Shown one piece after another: positions 63,922 through 64,000 of a stretch of 64,000 nucleotides of DNA (positions within the stretch are counted from its first letter, which is position 1; the number at the start of each line of letters is the position of its first letter). The position numbers and the translations under genes were made by a program. Location: positions 1,640 to 65,639 of the forward strand of contig NZ_KE387208.1 of assembly GCF_000430725.1 (NCBI RefSeq), written 5' to 3'. Source of the DNA: Azohydromonas australica DSM 1124 (GTDB taxonomy: Bacteria; Pseudomonadota; Gammaproteobacteria; Burkholderiales; Burkholderiaceae_C). The notes under the pieces were generated by a model. That model did no database searches and had not been told where the DNA came from. It saw only the letters and a list, made by a program, of their open reading frames with translations.

Positions 63922-64000
63922 GGGTGCTTCGTCTCCGTGGCGCGCCTTCAGGGCACGTCCGTTCATGGGGCTGCGCCACCGCGGAGCTGTGTCCCAGGTG

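Overview
The window looks like chromosome of a high-GC betaproteobacterium, most likely Burkholderiales. The evidence is uniformly GC-rich codon use in the backbone genes, a Bug-family periplasmic binding protein, the ribF / ileS / lspA gene group, an IncQ/MOBP-like mobilisation remnant and a PQQ alcohol dehydrogenase system of the type found in Burkholderiales and Pseudomonas. This assignment is inference from gene content. No rRNA, tRNA or CRISPR array was recognised.

Region 1 (1-6081) is a type I secretion locus: the C-terminal end of a giant repeat protein, a strong terminator, then the ABC ATPase/permease, the HlyD-type adaptor and a TolC-like outer membrane channel. Region 2 (6143-24979) is a large glycosylation and surface cluster directly behind it. 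It has a TPR protein, a coiled-coil methyltransferase, an exostosin-like protein, an AT-rich insert with an alpha/beta hydrolase-like protein and a GT4-GT2 fusion, UDP-glucose dehydrogenase, further GT2 and GT4 enzymes and a DUF4214/DUF1796-type protein. Facing these is a minus-strand operon with a GT60-like enzyme, an unknown protein, a SPINDLY/OGT-like protein and a small GT2-like protein. A HEPN/MNT toxin-antitoxin pair, frameshifted in both genes, sits inside this cluster. The arrangement suggests, but does not prove, that the exported repeat protein is glycosylated before secretion.

Region 3 (25257-31221) is ordinary backbone: lspA, ileS, ribF and an MFS transporter. Region 4 (31222-36267) is an accessory scar: joined IS5-like and IS701-like transposase remnants, a MobC / relaxase-primase module with a nested out-of-frame gene, and a decayed S1/P1 nuclease. 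Region 5 (36283-45821) has rsuA, a tungstate-type ABC transporter (tupBCA), an FkbH-like protein with altered HAD active-site residues, a cupin, a MazF/PemK-type toxin-antitoxin cassette bounded by imperfect direct repeats, a broken membrane protein gene, a decayed IS110 element, a small lipoprotein and a ModE-HTH plus binding-domain regulator.

Region 6 (45954-63921) is a coherent quinoprotein island. A PedH/ExaF-type PQQ alcohol dehydrogenase carries the extra aspartate typical of lanthanide-dependent enzymes. It lies with a TonB-dependent receptor, a SoxYZ-like carrier and a metallohydrolase on the plus strand. A long minus-strand operon facing it encodes a PqqB-like protein, an ABC transporter of the PQQ-alcohol-dehydrogenase type, a beta-propeller, an ExbB/ExbD-like pair, an inner-membrane protein, a lipoprotein and a Bug-type receptor. 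Close matches to sigma-54 -24/-12 promoters precede both the dehydrogenase and the minus-strand operon, and a sigma-54 activator gene stands next to the latter, which suggests a single regulatory circuit.
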